NCBI GenBank assembly: GCA_001600175.1
Contig: BCJC01000003.1
Coordinates: 558,001 to 622,000, forward strand
Direction of reading: 5' to 3'
Length of the DNA stretch: 64,000 bases
From: Erythrobasidium yunnanense
Lineage: Eukaryota > Basidiomycota > Cystobasidiomycetes > Erythrobasidiales > Erythrobasidiaceae
The notes under the pieces are model-generated. The model was not told the origin of the DNA and ran no database searches. It saw nothing but the letters and a program-made list of their open reading frames with translations. Of the stretch, positions 41,463 to 54,657 are shown in pieces (positions within the stretch are counted from its first letter, which is position 1; each line of letters starts with the position of its first letter). The translations under genes were made by a program, and so were the position numbers.

Positions 41463-44400
41463 CTACCAACCTTTGAGCAGATCGTCGTCGTCGAAAGGAC
41501 TGAAGCTGCTGCCGGCTGAAGTCGTTCGCTGGTTGGATCCGTTGACTATAGCTGCGGCGCTAGGCGAGTTAGGCTTGCCGTGGCCTACAGCATTCGCAGA
41601 TTCTGCAAATGGGTTCGTGCTGCTACTTGACCCAGGGATCCCTCGATAGGCTCCGATGGGCGAGGCCCATGTATTCGAGCTTCCGGCCAACTCCAGGGAA
41701 GACGTCGACGGAGTGGCATTGTGATTGTGCTTCAACCCGGGAGGGATGTGCATGTTATTTGCCGTATGACCTTCGAAAGCTGCCTTGGCATCCTGGTGAT
41801 TGACTTGTGGTCTGAGCTGACCAAACGACGGCGATGCTGGAAGCGGTCGATTGAAGCTGAATGCCTTCGCATCGGGGTTCAGAGACAGGGCATGTCTAGC
41901 TTTCTCGAACAGCGAATACTCGTGCGGAGATGAAGAGGATGTAGCTGTGAATGCTGACATCTTACCGGAAGACGATTGTGAAGTAGCTGATGTAAGAGAC
42001 GGAGAAAGGCTCTCTCCAGCCGATACAGCAGACCGTGCGCCGTGGGAGAAGATACTCTCAGGAGGCGAGACTGCTAGATCGCGGACAGAGCTGCTCTGAC
42101 CAATGGGCGATTGCGAGCTGAAATTCTTCGGATCTACCCTGCTGTTGCTTACTTTGCGAGATAGACTGGCCATGGGCGCATCGAAGGGGAAGTCGTCCAG
42201 AGTGTCCCAAGCAGAAGCCGTACCGCCAATGTTGATAGGTCGGTTGGCCAAGCTTACAGGACTAGCATCGCCTTGCATCTTGTCGCCTCGGTCATCGCTG
42301 TTGAGTCTATTGATGCCATGACTGAAGGCCTGATGGGCAGCACTAAGCGTGGGAGACGGAGAAGTAGGCATTTCCACATCGTCAAGCATGTCGAACAACT
42401 GGCTAGGAATAAGAGACGCTTGGTGAGGCGTCATCGGACTGAGCGGATTAAGCATGTGAGCGGCGCCGTTGACGGAAGAAGAGGACTCGGAAGATCCAGA
42501 GTGCTTCCTCTCCAGTTGAGGAGCATCCAGCCTTCGTGTTCCTATATGACCAAGATAAGTAGGCTTGCCAAGAGCACTTGTAGCAGGCGGAGTCGTCTTC
42601 TTCTGTGCGATGATAGCGTCTTCAAGAGGGCTTGTATCAGTTTCTGCACGAAGCTGGCTGTTCTCATCGGCGAGCTGGCCTTTGTCAAGCTCTGTCAGAT
42701 CGCCCAACGGCTTCAGATCTGGCGAACCTGGCGGCCCAAAAGGAGCAAAGGTACCAAGAATCCCCGACATATCTTCAGAATCTGTCTCACCGCCGTAAGA
42801 AGTTGGGCCTTCTCGGAACTGGCGATGATAGAGCGAAGTTGCCGAGCTATCTCTATTTGATCCAAGAGCACCCGAATGCAGATTCGAGACTGCAGCGTTT
42901 GAGACCGGCACAGGAGTGTTCGCGTGAGGGGGTCTTCGATGTTGCAGTCTGTGTTCCAAGAAGCTGTTGCCAAACGGTCCTGCATAGTGGGGACCGTGTA
43001 CGTCGGCCTTAGCTGATCCAGCGTGACCAGGAACAGCTTGCGCTGAAGTGAAGCCAGGAGGAGTACGAGCGGGCGATGCTGGTCTTGCATTGTCTTCCGA
43101 GGAGAGGGACTGATTGACATGCGAATGAGGGTGAGGATGAGGGACGCTGCTATACGGCATGCCGGCAGCAGAAGCGTTCTCGTAGTACTGATTGAGGTTT
43201 GGTGAAGAGTTTGATGCTGGGTGGGAGGAGGGGTGCCTTGGCACCATGGCAGACATTGGAGGTGGGCCTCTGCCTGCGTTCATGCGCAGACGAGCTGCTT
43301 GTGCTGCCTCATCGCGAAGATGGACTAACTCGCCTTTGCGTTCCTCTATCTCTCCCTCAAGCTGTTGCACCCTTGTCGAGAGTCTCTCCGTAGCTTCGAC
43401 TTCCTTCTCGACAATGTCTTCACGCGCATTCACATCCTCCCTCAGCTTTGCTAGCCTTTCTGCTCGTTCCTGCCTAGTCTTTGCAATCTTTTCGTTATGC
43501 TCTTTCTCCCTCTTTTCCACTTTGCTCAGCTCGTTCTTGACCTTTGTAACCCGATCTTCTACAGTCTTCTTCTGTGCCCGCGCAGAAATAAGTTTCTTTT
43601 CTGCTTCTAGCCTGTTCTGCTCTGCCGAACGCTTCACATCTTCAAGGTTCTTCATGCGACTCTTGAGCTCGGTGCGAACATTATCTTCATCGGCTTTCCG
43701 CGTACGCAGTTCCTCTAGTTCTGAGTTTAAGCGTACTTGAGTTGTTTCTGATGTAGCGCGAAGTTCGTCAAGCTGATTCTGCAACAATGCGCATGCAGGC
43801 GAGACTGTCGATGACTCTTGATCGGCGGCAGGCGCTGTATGAGACACAGTCGCGAGCTGAGCATCTTCCCCCTCGTGGAGAGGAATTGCTGATCGACCAT
43901 TAAGCTTGATCACCGCCTCAGCTTGCGTCCGTTCGTTCCCTCCGGCAGCGCTTGTTGACGAAAGGACCTTGTTCCTGGTCGAAGCATCAACATGGAAGGG
44001 CAAGCCAGGCAAATTCTTGTCGGCATCAAGATCGAGCGGATCTGATTGGTTACGCTGAGCGGAAGAGCTTTCTCCCTGACCGGTAGTCGTAGCATCTGGC
44101 GAGCTGACAGGCAGAGGAGATACCTCGCCGCTATTTGCACGCTTAGCGGTGTTGCGGGCACCACTGCTCGTGACGACCAGGCGCGGTGTTGGGGATGACC
44201 GTCTCTGACCAGCTCGAAATGATGCAAGATTGGAGTTACTGTTCGCCAGCCTTTGAATATGCTTAGATCGGCTGTTGCTGTTCGAGGCGCCAGATGTTGT
44301 TCCGTTGAGAGCATTTTCAGAGTTGGCTGATGTCGCTGCGCCGCTTATTTGCTTCGAGGAGTTATCGACAAGGGTAATTTGACCGTCTTCCAGCGACTGA

Positions 44401-45798
44401 GGCATGCGAGCTGGTGAGACAGGCGTTAATATAAAGTTTCTCCGTTTAGCGATTTCTACGAGACTAACGTTCATCTAGCTTAGACTCGCTGACAGAAACC
44501 TCGTCATCGACCTGCTCTTCAACTGCAAGGATGGCATTTGCCGTTCTCGTCCTTTCCCTTGCCCCTGAAGTCGAGGTTCCATCGTCTATAGTCCACCAGT
44601 AACCGAGAACGCCCACAAAGTAACCGCCTTGCTCGACCCACGGGTTTGTAGATGCGATAGCTGCTAGATTGTTGGCCAGCGAAGATACAAATCCACCTCG
44701 CTTTTTGCTGCTAGCGCTATCGGCCTTGGCAGCTGAAGAACCTGTCGCCGAGTTTGCGATCACTTTCTTCCCCTTGATGCTTGCTTTTCTCGAGCTTTGA
44801 TTGGCGACTCGTGCTTTCTGGCTAGTAGGCAGCGGAGCAGGCAGAATTTTGACCGTGGAGAAGAGTGCATAGCTGGTCCGGACGTACGAAGGAGTCTTCA
44901 ACGAGATTGTGACGCGGTTGGAGAACGATAAAACGTGAGGTCTTCCATTGTCGCCGTTGATAGAAGCTGGCTTTCCTTTCGGTTGCTGCTGCGAAACGTG
45001 CTGTTGCTTCTTGCTAGATGAGACACCCGCAACAGAACCCGCATGACCGTTCTGCACTTCTTTCCTGCTCTTGTCCTTTGATGCCGAGGTAGAGGCAGAT
45101 GCTGAGCTGTTATGCGTAGTGACTTTGCCGGGACCGGCAGCCGTTTGCGTATTCGCTGGAGGAGCAGGATTCTTGAAGCCTCCAGGCGCGGAGAAAGCAG
45201 CGGATGTATCTGGTTCTGCGGCTTGCAGTCTCTTGAGATGAAGTCGAAACGATAAATCGGTGAGATGAGCTCGAAAAGAAGCGTCCGAAGGGTTTGTCAG
45301 GTAGGCTAAATTGGGATGACAACAGAAGATGACAGCATTGTCAGTATATGTTTTCCAGTATTTGTGTATCGTCTCTGTCTGTGTGATTGCTGTAGCTTGG
45401 CTTCGGCGTATCTTGAAGCAGATCGTCCAGCGATTTCGCTAGCTTCTTTTACAGCCCGACTTTTCGTCGAGAACCGGTGACCGCTGGCATGCTCCAACAT
45501 TGCAGAATAAGGCGTATGTGTCTTGATGATATTGCAGCCTGTGGTATGCTCTTGCTCGTTTTCTTTTGCATTGGAAAAGGCGCGGAGATGTGGGTGTTCG
45601 GACGAAGCAGCAGTGGGAAAGCTTACCGAGCAGTACGAAGCAGAGTAGACCTATCCAGCAATAGACTGCATTCTGACCGGTAACAGCAGCGGCCGTCCAG
45701 TCCAGAAGCAGCGGCTGGCCTTCGCTGCTCCCAGCTTCATGCAGCCCAGCCCGTCCGAGCAGCGCAGCCAGCAAGGCAGGCCATAGACCGGCCGTCAT
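41463..45798 (-). CDS. large membrane-linked coiled-coil protein, about 1334 aa
   Basis: The large exons 45305-44469 and 44410-41463 are firm (GAAC/GTTAGT...CACCAG/CTCGCA). A probable start is 45798-45627 plus 45438-45391. It encodes a hydrophobic N-terminus (MTAGLWPALLAALLGR, YCWIGLLCFVLL) joined to an acidic exon (AKSLDDLLQDTPKPSY). A basidiomycete-type soluble region follows (FRAHLTDLSFRLHLKRLQ, SFSNRVTISLKTPSYV). A coiled coil lies near residues 580-730 (QLDELRATSETTQVRLNSEL onward), then a long Ser/Pro-rich tail ending DDDLLKGW. The join into the 45305 exon needs a GC donor and is less certain. Function is unknown. An organelle tether or scaffold would fit the layout. Confidence 0.65.
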
Positions 45799-46144
45799 TT
45801 GCTGAGCTTCGTCGTCGTCGTCGTCGCTGGCTGGCTGGCTTTCCTGTTCGCTGATCTCGCTGTATTGGACTCGAGAAGACCGGCTTTAGCTGCCCAAATT
45901 GACTAGTGTTTGCGTTCCGAGGCGAAGCAAGTGCAAACAGAAAACTCGGAAACGAGTTATTGGAGTATGCAGTATGTAGTATTATCATCATAAATCACAC
46001 AACGAGGCAGCGGCAGCACTGAGAAGCTGGAAAGAATGAAGAGATGACATGATATTAGGTGACAGTACATTGACAGCATCAATCGAAAGCGGGAACATCA
46101 GGTATACTGAGGAGGAGAGGGGCAGAAGCGAATGAGAGAAACTC
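45799..46144. other. intergenic, no gene seen
   Basis: 346 bases between the start of the coiled-coil gene and the 3' end of the Rab7 gene. Confidence 0.55.
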
Positions 46145-47165
<1,021 letters not shown>

Positions 47166-47414
47166 GATGTTCAGATGATGGGATCGTTATGGGGTCAAGC
47201 CAGCGCTGTCCGCGAAGTCAATACCCGTCAAGTCGGACCTCACGAATCGAGCAAGTAACATACCGCAAGGTGGATGGCGATGCTTTCCAGAACAATAGAA
47301 CAATGCTAAGATGATGAAGGCTTGCAACAAGCGTCGACCCGATCCTTCTGCATCGCTCGGAACTGCTCATAGCTGACATATGATATTCACTAGGTTAACT
47401 CAGGGATGTGCAGA

Positions 47415-48307
47415 TCACCACTGTATAGTGCCCTCTGCAGCGATCATCTTGCCGATATCTGCGTCCCTTTCTCCCTCCACCACGCTCTTCACGAGTCTAC
47501 CTCCAACCATTGGATCGATAGCATGCATGGCAGCATGCATCTCCTTAGTCATGCCGCCAAAGCTCGTAGCGAGCAAGCCTGGGTTGACGGCATGAACGAT
47601 AACTCCGTCGTTCTTGAGTATCTTTGCCCACTCGAGAAGCATCATGTTCATGGCGGCTTTGCTAGCACGGTAGGTTGGAAGAGCAAAGTATCCTTGCTTG
47701 GGCCAGCCCGCAGGAGGAGGGTGATTGAGTGGGATAGCTGGATCCGAATGCTCGTTCAACGAAGCGATGGAGGTTGTGATGAAGACAACCCGCGGTGCCT
47801 TTGAGAGTAAGAGAAGGTCCACAAAAGTCTCGGCGAGAACATGCGCTGACGCTACGTTGACACTGAAAGCCCGCTCGTATGCTTGGCGGACCGTCAGCTG
47901 GCCGAAGCTGACCTGCATGTCGTAATTGATGCCTGTGATGTTAAGGAGTGGATATTCAGCTCTGTGATCCACCTTTCTCCAAGATAGAGCTTCTCACCTG
48001 CGTTATTAATCAATACATCGAGTCTACCAGCTTCCTTGGCGATCTTCTCATGCGCAGCTTTGATACTAGCATCATCTTCTACGTCCAACTGGACAGGAAT
48101 GACCTTGCTCGACCCAGCTTTGAGCGCGGCGTGTAATGCTGGATCCGCTTCGAAGGCTTTAATGGCTTCATCGGCTCTCTCAAGAGATCGAGAGCCCATA
48201 TACACAGTGTAGGATCTTGTGTCATCCACTAAGAGAGACTTGACGGTCGCTACGCCTAAGCCAGCGTTTGCGCCTGAGATGAGAACTACGGAAGAGTGGG
48301 AGGCCAT
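47415..48307 (-). CDS. short-chain dehydrogenase/reductase, 275 aa
   Basis: Exons are 48307-47998 and 47932-47415 (GCAG/GTGAGA...ATCACAG/GCATCA, phase 1). It is a classical SDR with SGANAGLGVAT (NAD(P) binding), LDVEDDAS, VLINNAG, the catalytic Ser in FITTSIASL, and Tyr/Lys in TYRASKAAMN, then VHAVNPGLLATSF. Basic residues after the second strand (GSRSLERAD) suggest NADPH. The substrate is unknown. There are no membrane or secretion signals. The Ser replacing the usual Thr in the first motif is common. Confidence 0.92.
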
Positions 48308-48797
48308 GGAAAGCGAATCTAGAATCGACAGGGAGGCGGAAATCTGCCGGGGTCTATAGATGAAGGAAAGGAAGAAGAGAGTCAGTCCGTGACTTGCATC
48401 ATCTTGTACCCCGTATACGGCTCCGCTACGCGAAGGCCAAGGCACCACGTGACCTCTATCATCAGTAAGCAATCAAGATTGTTAAGCAGATGAAGGCAGG
48501 CATACGCGTCGCAGCGGCAGCCATATATACGTTGCGTGTACGCTGCCGCCGCCCGTCATATTGGCTGACACAGGATGTGGGCTGCACTGGAATTGTGAAG
48601 GGCGTGCGGAGTCATCGTATTAGGTAGAAACGCTTATGGCGAGATACTCCTTGTTTAGCATTTGGAAAGTTGGAGAGCATGGAGAGGAATGAAGATATAA
48701 CATTATTTGACATGCGGACTCGAGACAGGCCTACCGAGAAGATCGTCTAGATGTCTTTATAGCGTCTAAGGATCGCACATCCGTTTGATTGTGTATG
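48308..48797. other. intergenic, no gene seen
   Basis: 490 bases upstream of the SDR gene. No supported feature. Confidence 0.5.
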
Positions 48798-49220
48798 TCA
48801 TGTAGGGGCTTTCTTCGATGCTTGCCCCTGTAGGAGATGGTAGCTGTCCATCATGGGGAAATACATGATCCGTACAGCCTTTCCATCTTCAAAGAGCTGA
48901 TCGACGGGCTCTACCGCAGTGTCTTGCATGATGTAGGGTGTAAGTTGTTGCCTAGCATCGCTAGCTTGCTCGACTGTGCTCCGAGTGAGACTCGCATCGT
49001 ACACGTGGACCGGATGAGCTGTTCGAGGCTGAGCAGCAGGTCTCCATATCAAGGTAGAGTCGCCAGAGCCAGAGATACTGAATACATCTCGAGGCGGTTT
49101 ACGCGTATAGGTTGCGACTGGAAAGTAAATCCTGAAGGGGTCGTCTACCGATATGCCTACGGTAGAGCTGCCAGAACTGCCTAGGCTTGCAGGAAAAGGG
49201 ACGGCCGGCGTCGATGACAT
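48798..49220 (-). CDS. unrecognised small protein, 140 aa
   Basis: A single-exon frame runs from ATG 49220. Composition is gene-like, with no low-complexity bias: DDPFRIYFPVATYTRKPPRD, DSTLIWRPAAQPRTAHPVHV, QQLTPYIMQDTAVEPVDQLF and MYFPMMDSYHLL. There is no signal peptide, membrane helix or known motif. It may be a small mitochondrial or cytosolic protein. It is divergent from the DUF2415 gene 461 bases away. The in-frame ORF continues upstream of the ATG without another ATG. Confidence 0.5.
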   Translation of the reverse strand: MSSTPAVPFPASLGSSGSSTVGISVDDPFRIYFPVATYTRKPPRDVFSISGSGDSTLIWRPAAQPRTAHPVHVYDASLTRSTVEQASDARQQLTPYIMQDTAVEPVDQLFEDGKAVRIMYFPMMDSYHLLQGQASKKAPT

Positions 49221-49681
49221 GATGACTGTTGTTGTAGATGCAAAGCCTGCCAAGGGCGCTAGGTGCTCCAGCAGAGACCTGGCTCGATCGGACTCTGGCC
49301 GTGTTCGCCCTTTCGACCGTTCGACCAAGGAATGGAAGCTGTATACGACGCGCTCTTCTGGCTCGCGACAGCCTATCGCAGACTCATCATGTATGGGCGG
49401 TCTTTTCGGGTGTCTTATAAGTAGCTTTCCCAGCCTGATCGCATATGAGCGGCTCCAGCTGCAGAGGCAGGATTAGGCTGTAAATGCAGTAGTAGATTCG
49501 CATAAGTAGAGACATGATGTTTGCGCGTTCGACCACTTTGACAGGTGAACGCCTTTGAAATACGCTTGCTTTGGCTTGACGAAGGGGTTGGATCAGCCCA
49601 TCCTGCTGGCAGCTCTTCTCGAGCTCTTCCAGCCGGAAACATCATGACCATCGAGCTTGAATACTTTGAAGGGCCGTCTTC
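49221..49681. other. divergent upstream region
   Basis: 461 bases between head-to-head genes. No clear promoter motif was picked out. Confidence 0.5.
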
Positions 49682-51480
49682 ATGTGCGAGCACTTCCAAG
49701 GGAGATCCATATCAGACGAGCCGGCATTTGGTGAAGAAGGACCGAACCCGCAGTCTGAGCTGCAGAACGACATGCATCCATCCACAGGTTCGCCATGCCC
49801 AGAGCATTAGCTTTTCTCCCTGTTCTTGCGCCAAAAGCTCATATCGCATATCGGAATGATGCAAAGTTACGAGATCTCCTCGTGTGCCCTTCGCAGGCTG
49901 GCGAACTCATCGCCCATTCATACCATACTGTCTCAAGATATACCTTCGGTAGAAGGGGATCTGGTGCGCCTGGTCGAAAGGTCCGTGTTAATCAGGTCCT
50001 GCTCGATCTGGTACACTTCGCTTATCTACCGGCCCACAATTCTGCGGATATAGGAAGCTCTGCAGGCGCTACAGTTCATACCTAACGTTCTTGCGGGAGG
50101 ATGCGGTCTTCTGGCTTTCGGAGGGCATACAGCCGAGCTGGCATTACGGTCGACAGACAAGTTGTCATCTTGGTGTCTTCAGACGGTATGTAACGTCATA
50201 TAGAGTAATAGAAGGGTGGGCTGATGCTGCGAACCTTCTCATCCTCGTCAGCGGGCGGGGAAGTCCATCAATAACTCCATTCATATAGCCCCATCACCTT
50301 CTCATGCCCTCTCGATACCGCATATACTCGTCTCCAACAACGACTGTCATATCTACCGCTACAATTTACATTTTCCAAAGCGGTGGGGATCGCTTGAAAT
50401 CGAGCATGAATGGGTAGCGGGAGAGGTGGATCCGGCAACTGGTGCTACAGGAGGACCACAGCTGCAGGCTGTAGACAAGATAAGACTGGATACTCCGATC
50501 AATCATACGAGTATCAGCCCGGATGGACGAACGATGATCGCGGTAGGCGACACGAATCAAGTAGCTATATTCGATATCAGCAACAGCGGCACTACCACGC
50601 ATATTGAGACCATAGAAGGTGAGTATTTATCGTTTGCTCGCCATTGCAAGCAGGACTCAGACCCGTCTAATCAGTCACGGACGATGCATCTTTCTCGACA
50701 TCCTGGTCGCGGACTGGAGAGCATTTCGCAGTAGCTTCGCAAGATGGCTACGTGACAATATTTGACCGGCGGCAACTCAAGCCGTTAAAACAGTTCACCA
50801 CTTGCCAGAAAGGAAGTCTAGCAGGCGCAGCTCGAGTAGTCAAGTACTCACAAGGTCCACACGAGTTACTCGCATTCTCAGAGCAGAAGAACTTTGTGCA
50901 TATCGTTGATGCACGGACGTATGAATATACAGAAAGGCTATATCTGCCGGCGGTAGAGATACAGGAGAACCAGAAGCTGGAATATGGAGGAAGGGCAGAA
51001 TCGATAATGCGAGACTTCATGAGGCATCCTTTGTTGCTGGAAGATGATCCGCATCCCGCCGTAGCGAGAACTAGTACGCCGAATCCATGGGATACGTGGC
51101 CATCAGATGCCATGCCACCGCAACCTGCACTAGATTGGCGAGACTGTCCACCAGAAGATATGCTCCATCTACCCATTCCTCCTGTCAGAGCGCGCGGAAG
51201 CTACTCGGCTTCCTCAACTAGCGAGCCCAGCCAATATTGGGCATCGTCTACCCCAGCAAGCGCTCCTCGAGCTACTATAGCATCCATTCTTGGAGCTCAG
51301 TCGGATGACGGACCGCCCGCTACATCCGGCTCCTCTTCATCGGCAGGATCGACAGCAGTGACAGGCTTGGACTGGGACCCATCTGGGCGTTTCCTCTACG
51401 CAAGTATGGAGAAGATCATCCTCGAATGGGAAGTGGATGCCGACAGTAGACGGTGTCATCCTTATGCGACGTACTTATAG
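49682..51480 (+). CDS. DUF2415-type WD40 protein, 520 aa
   Basis: Exons are 49682-49787, 49838-50010, 50075-50185, 50252-50618 and 50675-51480, and phases close. The family start KLRDLLVCPSQAGELI, NVLAGGCGLLAFGGHTAELA, and repeat blades (HTSISPDGRTMIAVGDTNQV, RTGEHFAVASQDGYVTIFDR, GLDWDPSGRFLYASMEKI) match the fungal DUF2415/WD40 proteins of unknown role. A Ser/Ala/Pro-rich loop interrupts the last blades. The N-terminus (MCEHFQGRSISDEPAFG) was chosen because it is the first ATG that splices in frame. An alternative is ATG 49795. Confidence 0.85.
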
Positions 51481-51703
51481 GTTTTCTGGCACCTATTCAG
51501 AAAGTTGTTGTGTTCCGCCGAAGTAGAAGTCTGTCGTTATATAGCAGTATCGATTTTGTAGCCTCTTTGTGTGAGAAAGGTATCCAAGCTTGGTCGGCTT
51601 CTCATTTATAGCTATATCGGTCACCCCTGCTTTGACCAGCCCGTGCTGTCTTGTCTCCGCTTCGAGATGCTACAGGACCTTTACCGCTTCTCATGCAGCT
51701 ATG

Positions 51704-52708
51704 TCATCTCCATATCTTGACGCTTCCATCGCTGCTAGCCGTGACGAACATATCCATCTCGTCCGTTGGGGCCTGTTCTACCCAGAGCACAGACTTCTCC
51801 GCAATCTTGACTTCATCTATTACCCTCTTGTTGTCCGCTAGATCCCACCTCCAGAACTTGCCATCTTCATCACCTGCAATCACGGTAGCTTCGCCGTGTC
51901 CGAACGCAGAGTGGATTCGGTAGGAAGTGTTCCGATGGCCTTGATAGCGCTGTAGCTCGCTGCCGTCTGAGCGGTCCATGAGATGGATGGTGCTGTCGAG
52001 TGCAGTCACGAGCATAGTTTGTGCATCCTTCGTCAGGCAGACAGAAGTGATGGGTTCTGCGGACAGCAATTTCAGCTGCAGGTAAGATATTGGATATAGT
52101 AGAAGCTCACGATCAAAGAAGTCAGATCGCAACTCTCCCATTCTCAAATCGTAGGTCCTGACATGTCCGTCGACGCTGCTCGCTACGATCTCCCTATCTC
52201 CAAGCACCACACAAGTGATGCTATCCCTCGCTTCTTGAAGGATCTGGATGGGTCTGCCTTGCTGGCTCTTCACGTCCCATAAGCGAATCGTAGCGTCGAA
52301 AGAACCGCTTGCTAGGACTGTAGATTCGGCATTGAACGCTACACTGTTGATGCGTCCATTATGACCTGTATACCGCTTGATGATAGTAGACGTAGGCACA
52401 TCCCAATACATTGCGCTGTTCAAACCACTATCAGCTTGCTGATGCCTGGCTTTTCGACATGATTCGGGCTTGCTTTACCTTCTATCACCACCGCAGCTTG
52501 CAAATCTGCTGTTATCATGCGCGACGCTGATTCCGAGAACTTCGTAGCCATGCCCGCTATAAGAGCTAACGAGCGCGCCCGTCTGGGCATTTACGAGCTT
52601 GATGGACCGGTCTTGACCACCGCTGAGGACATAGCTTCCATTCGAATTGAAGACGGCGCAATGTGCTGGACCGCGAGCGTGTGAGTAGGAATGCAAGGCA
52701 TCGAGCAT
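51704..52708 (-). CDS. WD40 protein WDR83/MORG1 homologue, 295 aa
   Basis: Exons are 52708-52479, 52415-52111 and 52056-51704, and phases close. Seven blades are visible: AHCAVFNSNGSYVLSGGQDR, SGHGYEVLGISVAHDNSRFA, GHNGRINSVAFNAESTVLAS, ARDSITCVVLGDREIVASS, VDGHVRTYDLRMGEL, PITSVCLTKDAQTMLVTALD, and a last SSDGSVKIWR. Order and spacing follow human WDR83, which scaffolds ERK signalling and also joins spliceosomes. The second intron is 54 bases, a multiple of three, with no stop, so retention would add 18 residues. Confidence 0.92.
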
Positions 52709-52795
52709 TGCTCAAGGATGGAATAAGTCAGAAGAAGACCGAGAAAGACTTCGTTATTGATGACAACAAAACAGCAGAGAAAATCTAAGGTACAT

Positions 52796-53890
52796 CTACA
52801 GAGCGAGTCTATAACTCACGTATCGCCCGGCGGTCTGCATTAGATGGGTTAGCGGACTCGAGAGCAAGAAAGCGGTAGAGAGCGCTCACCTCGGATGGAC
52901 GGATGATCTTGACGACCTGTCCTCTCCTCAGACCATAATACCTCGCTACAGGGTCTGCTAATTGGATTCTCGGCAGCTGAGTGTCCTTCAGACGGCTAGA
53001 AGAAGGGATCTGCATCAGCAGAAGCTCGAAGAACGATAGCGTCGCTACATACTATTTTGCGAGCAATGCTTTCTTCTCTTCCGGCGATAGAACAGAGTGC
53101 TGAGGTACTAGTTCATGGTGTGTGATGTTGACTAGCAATTCTGCTTCGTTGAACGCCTCGACGTCTATCCCCAGTTCCGAGCGAACATTTTGAATGGCCT
53201 GTCAAGCATCATTTCAGCATATATATACGTAGCGCATAGTATCAGCTGACCTTCTGCGCCGCTGGCGTCAGCTTGCCATCATAGATGAAAAGTCCCTTCT
53301 TGATGCTTTGCTGGTCTAACACTTCCAAGATTCTGCGAGAGCCAGCATGAGACACATACGATGCTAAGGCGAGCTACCTGGAGTCGGACGCACCGTCGAA
53401 TAGGCTTGATACCGACACCGGCTTTCTTTTCCTCGTCAGAATAGTAAACGTAAATCTTCTCCCCTGCTTCGTCTTGCGCCTGGAAGTTGAGCGTTGTCTT
53501 ACTGTGAACGAGTGTTATTGATCGCATTAGCATATATACTTTGATAACGAAGATGCGCCATAGCTGGACAGCGTTTTCGTAGCCGGATCTCGGGGCAGCT
53601 GGCCAGCATGCAGGCATTTCTTCTTGACATAGGCCATATAGATGATATGAACTGACTCTAGGGTGCCTCCGGGCGCATGTTCCGCGACAAAGTCGTCGTA
53701 TGAAATGTCGATTTCGGGCTGCGAGACACCGTATTTCTGCAGAGCCAGGTCGAGCAAGACAATGCATACTATCTCAGCATCTTTTTAGCTATCTGGCGCC
53801 TGTCTCTCAGCCCACCCTGTCTCTGATCATTTCTTTGACGGTTCTGTTGACTCTGTGCAGTCGCGAAATCAGGCGAGCTCCGTCATCCAT
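52796..53890 (-). CDS. RPB5: RNA polymerase I/II/III subunit RPB5 (RPABC1), 211 aa
   Basis: Seven exons (53890-53816, 53736-53657, 53501-53394, 53332-53251, 53198-53053, 52995-52890, 52834-52796) close in phase. The N-terminal jaw domain starts [20 protein letters not shown]. The C-terminal assembly domain is near-invariant: [59 protein letters not shown]. It is shared by all three nuclear polymerases. The length matches the family (about 210). For the first intron I chose the CTGCAG/AAATAC acceptor because [13 protein letters not shown] then aligns with the usual RDRGYxVxQxELD. A nearer acceptor would add 12 residues. Confidence 0.96.
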
Positions 53891-54034
53891 CTTGATGTTT
53901 TCTGTGAAGTGTAATGATGGAGAGCTGACAGCCTTGTAGGAGCTTTGATTGATTTACTTGAAGTCGAGGTGAGATTGACCCTGTGTGACCTTCTTGATCA
54001 GACTGCGATACTAAAGGTGTACCTTGAAAAGCTG

Positions 54035-54372
54035 CTACTTCGAGTGAGGCCGACGACTGGTCTCGTTGCTCTCGATGGCTCTAGCAGTACACACGCGCTC
54101 GCATATCCTTTGGCCATCTTGCCGCACCTCTTGTCGAGAGGATCCGCTTGGGCTCACTTTCGCTCCTAGACTGATGCTGCATGCTTGGGGTATGGATGGA
54201 TGAGAAGAGACGTCGTATCCTCTATGTGCTGGAACAGTGTGAGAGCGACAGACAGCTTACCATTCTCAGCTACCGTAACTCTACGAGCTCCCTCCCCTCC
54301 ACGATTGACATGGCCTGCCTCCACTGCTTGTTTATAATCCTCATGCATCAACTCCTCACAAAGCGTCCGCAT
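54035..54372 (-). CDS. unrecognised small protein, about 80 aa
   Basis: Exons are 54372-54261 and 54165-54035 (AATG/GTAAGC...GTCTAG/GAGCGA, phase 1). The first exon is gene-like (MRTLCEELMHEDYKQAVEAG, RRVTVAENG). The second is Ser/Arg-rich. Another acceptor (CACATAG/AGGATA) also stays open but leaves a 39-base intron, so the tail is uncertain. No domain is recognised. It lies just upstream of RPB5 in the same direction. Confidence 0.38.
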
Positions 54373-54657
54373 TTCTTATGCTAAATTACACGCATACGCG
54401 CAGTGCTCAAAAAAGTCTCACCCAAACAAAGGCCTGCTATGCCTTTTGCAGCACAACAACGGAGACGCTGCTGTAGGTCTGCTCGTCCTCTCTGCTGGCC
54501 TCTGTCTCTCTCTTCTCTTCAACCCACATCCAACGGAGATAGTCGCACAACCGCTCGCAGCCATCTTGAAAGACTCACAGTGAATTAGATCTCTCATAGG
54601 CAGGTCTACCAGGGACGGCAAAGACTTACCATCAATCTTTCATTCAGCCTGCAAAGA

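Noticed and set aside
43192-43740. Ser/Phe-rich 182-codon + strand frame
   Set aside because: Antisense of the coiled-coil region. Its hydrophobic look comes from Glu/Lys codons read backwards.
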